Source of the DNA: Galbibacter sp035306585
GTDB lineage: Bacteria; Bacteroidota; Bacteroidia; Flavobacteriales; Flavobacteriaceae
Reading direction: 5' to 3'
Length of the DNA: 64,000 bases
Assembly (NCBI RefSeq): GCF_035306585.1
Contig: NZ_DATGNU010000046.1
Coordinates: 62,001-126,000 of the forward strand
The translations under genes were made by a program, and so were the position numbers. Shown here in pieces: positions 62,558 through 64,000 of the stretch (position 1 is the stretch's first letter; each line of letters opens with the position of its first letter). The notes under the pieces were generated by a model. It had not been told where the DNA came from, did no database searches, and was given only the letters and a program-made list of their open reading frames with translations.

Positions 62558-64000
62558 ATGTTGAAAACAAATTTCCTAATTATAGGTTCAGGCATTGCTG
62601 GTATGACCTTGGCCATAAAACTGGCGGAATATTTTCCTACGAAAAAAATTACCATTGTTACCAAAGCCGGGGAATCCAATACTCGTTATGCTCAAGGAGG
62701 CGTGGCAGCGGTACTGGATAAAAGCCAGGATTCTTTTAAAAAGCACATTGAAGATACCTTAAAGGCAGGCGATGGGTTATGCGATTTAGCAGTAGTAAAG
62801 CATGTTGTCGAGCAAGGGCCAAAGCGGATTAAGGAGCTTTTAGACTGGGGGGCGAGGTTTGATAGGGATCCTAAGCAACGGTTACTTTTATCAAGAGAAG
62901 GGGGACATACCGAACGCCGTATAGTTCACCACAATGATACTACAGGAAAAGAAATTGAACGAGCCTTGCTCCAAAGAATTCAAAACCTAGATACTATTGA
63001 GGTTTTAAGCAATTGTTTTGCTATTGATCTAGAAGCGCAATCCAGCGCTAAGGGGAACGAAAAAACCATTAAAGGGGCGTATATATTTTATCAGCATACC
63101 CAAGAGGTTTCCTTTATTTTTGCTCAGACAGTAACCCTGGCCACTGGTGGTATAGGTCAACTATATACCCACTCTACCAATCCTTCTATTGCCACAGGGG
63201 ATGGTATTGCAATGGCACTTCGAGTTGGTGCACAGGTGAAATACATGGAATTTATTCAATTTCATCCCACTGTATTCTTTGAAAAAAGTTCTGGAACTTC
63301 CTTTTTAATATCCGAAGCCGTTAGAGGCCATGGTGCTTATCTTAGAAATTCAAAAGGACATCGCTTTACCCTAGATTATGATGAAAGAGGAGAATTAGCC
63401 TCTAGGGATATCGTATCTAAGGCCATCTATTGGGAATTATCCCGATCGAAAGAAAAATGTGTATACTTGGATTGCACTCATCTAAATGTGGAAGAATTTA
63501 AAAAACACTTTCCGAACATATATCAGACTTGTTTAAGGAAAGGGGTAGATATTTCAAAAGACTGGATTCCTGTGGTACCAGCGGTTCATTATTTATGTGG
63601 AGGTATTGTTGTGGATAAGGATGGGAAAACTAATTTGAGTAATTTATTTGCCTGTGGTGAATGTTCATGTACTGGACTTCATGGGGCAAATCGATTGGCC
63701 TCAAATTCGTTGTTAGAAGCGCTTATCTATGCACATTCCATATTTGAGTACCACATCAGACATTATCATAAAAGCAACGATATTCTTTCTGTAGATCAGC
63801 ACCTTAGGGATACTTATAAAGTGGTAAAGGAATCTATTGCGCTGGAACAAATGTTGGATAACTTACGAGCCTTAATGTCCGAAAATGCTGGCATTGTAAG
63901 AAATACAAATACGCTTATAGAATCGAAGAAAAAACTTGATTTGCTTCTAAGCAGGCTACAGACAAATTACCCTAAAGAGCATGTCAATACAGGTCTTTGC
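62558..64000 (+). CDS. nadB: L-aspartate oxidase, C-terminus cut by window edge
   Basis: The FAD enzyme that supplies iminoaspartate to NadA. From ATG 62558 the translation begins MLKTNFLIIGSGIAGMTLAI (FAD loop), followed by TRYAQGGVAAVLD, LLSREGGHTERRIVHHNDTTGKEIERAL, TLATGGIGQLYTHSTNPSIATGDGIAMA, EFIQFHPT, RGHGAYLRN and the active-site HYLCGGIVVDKDGKT, LFACGECSCTGLHGANRLASNSLLEALI. About 481 codons are present without a stop; the end lies beyond the window. Two-base spacing from nadA indicates coupled translation. Confidence 0.96.
   Translation, partial: MLKTNFLIIGSGIAGMTLAIKLAEYFPTKKITIVTKAGESNTRYAQGGVAAVLDKSQDSFKKHIEDTLKAGDGLCDLAVVKHVVEQGPKRIKELLDWGARFDRDPKQRLLLSREGGHTERRIVHHNDTTGKEIERALLQRIQNLDTIEVLSNCFAIDLEAQSSAKGNEKTIKGAYIFYQHTQEVSFIFAQTVTLATGGIGQLYTHSTNPSIATGDGIAMALRVGAQVKYMEFIQFHPTVFFEKSSGTSFLISEAVRGHGAYLRNSKGHRFTLDYDERGELASRDIVSKAIYWELSRSKEKCVYLDCTHLNVEEFKKHFPNIYQTCLRKGVDISKDWIPVVPAVHYLCGGIVVDKDGKTNLSNLFACGECSCTGLHGANRLASNSLLEALIYAHSIFEYHIRHYHKSNDILSVDQHLRDTYKVVKESIALEQMLDNLRALMSENAGIVRNTNTLIESKKKLDLLLSRLQTNYPKEHVNTGLC

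Noticed and set aside
1..64000. tRNA, rRNA, CRISPR arrays, insertion sequences, prophage or integrase genes
   Set aside because: None was recognised by reading; all gaps are short or explained by regulatory elements. A tRNA scan was not possible here.

Overview
The window is an AT-rich chromosomal segment from a member of the Flavobacteriia (Bacteroidota). The evidence is two SusC/SusD pairs, a GH97 enzyme, a Bacteroidota-type FecI/FecR/STN-receptor cassette, DUF4251, DUF4249 and DUF5695 proteins, and starts that lack Shine-Dalgarno sequences. No rRNA, tRNA, CRISPR array, insertion sequence or phage gene was recognised. Both ends cut genes: purB on the left and nadB on the right.

Layout. 1-8.0 kb is housekeeping: purB, a helical-repeat protein, a haem-binding protein, a sirtuin deacylase with a small MscS channel, DoxX, an AsmA-like protein, and a DUF2520-kdsC-maf operon. 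8.0-26.7 kb is a complete xylose-type glycan utilisation locus. It has a divergent Nudix-family regulator and a nine-gene operon: xylE, xylB, xylA, susC, susD, a surface binding lipoprotein, and GH2, GH31 (alpha-xylosidase type) and GH97 enzymes. 26.8-31.0 kb is a convergent oxidative pentose phosphate operon (rpiB-gnd-zwf-pgl), the natural continuation for xylulose 5-phosphate. 31.4-39.9 kb holds a formylglycine-generating-enzyme homologue, ApbE, DUF4251, an NtrB/NtrC-like pair, glutamate dehydrogenase behind a sigma-54-like promoter, a Rnk/GreA-C protein, and a repeat lipoprotein overlapping a membrane-protein frame. 40.0-41.5 kb is metY with a leader-peptide attenuator. 41.9-55.8 kb is a second glycan locus: susCD, an AraC regulator, an S9-type hydrolase, a GH127 beta-L-arabinofuranosidase and DUF5695. 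56.3-61.5 kb is an ECF sigma, HMA-like small protein, FecR, STN-TonB receptor and DUF4249 cassette. 61.6-64 kb is nadA-nadB.

How the genes work together. In the first glycan locus, oligosaccharides are taken up by SusCD, trimmed by GH2/GH31/GH97, and the released xylose enters through XylE and is converted by XylA and XylB to xylulose 5-phosphate. A 37-bp near-perfect palindrome just before xylE is the likely operator of the Nudix-type regulator, whose Nudix box is degenerate. In the second locus, two transcription units share a 28-bp motif (24 of 28 identical) containing TAATAT repeats 21 bp apart, the likely AraC-regulator site.

The strongest regulatory find is upstream of metY: a 21-codon leader peptide with Cys, Met and Met codons, a rho-independent terminator, and a competing antiterminator. 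This is the architecture of ribosome-mediated transcription attenuation by sulphur amino acids. All functional calls come from reading the sequence; no database search was run.
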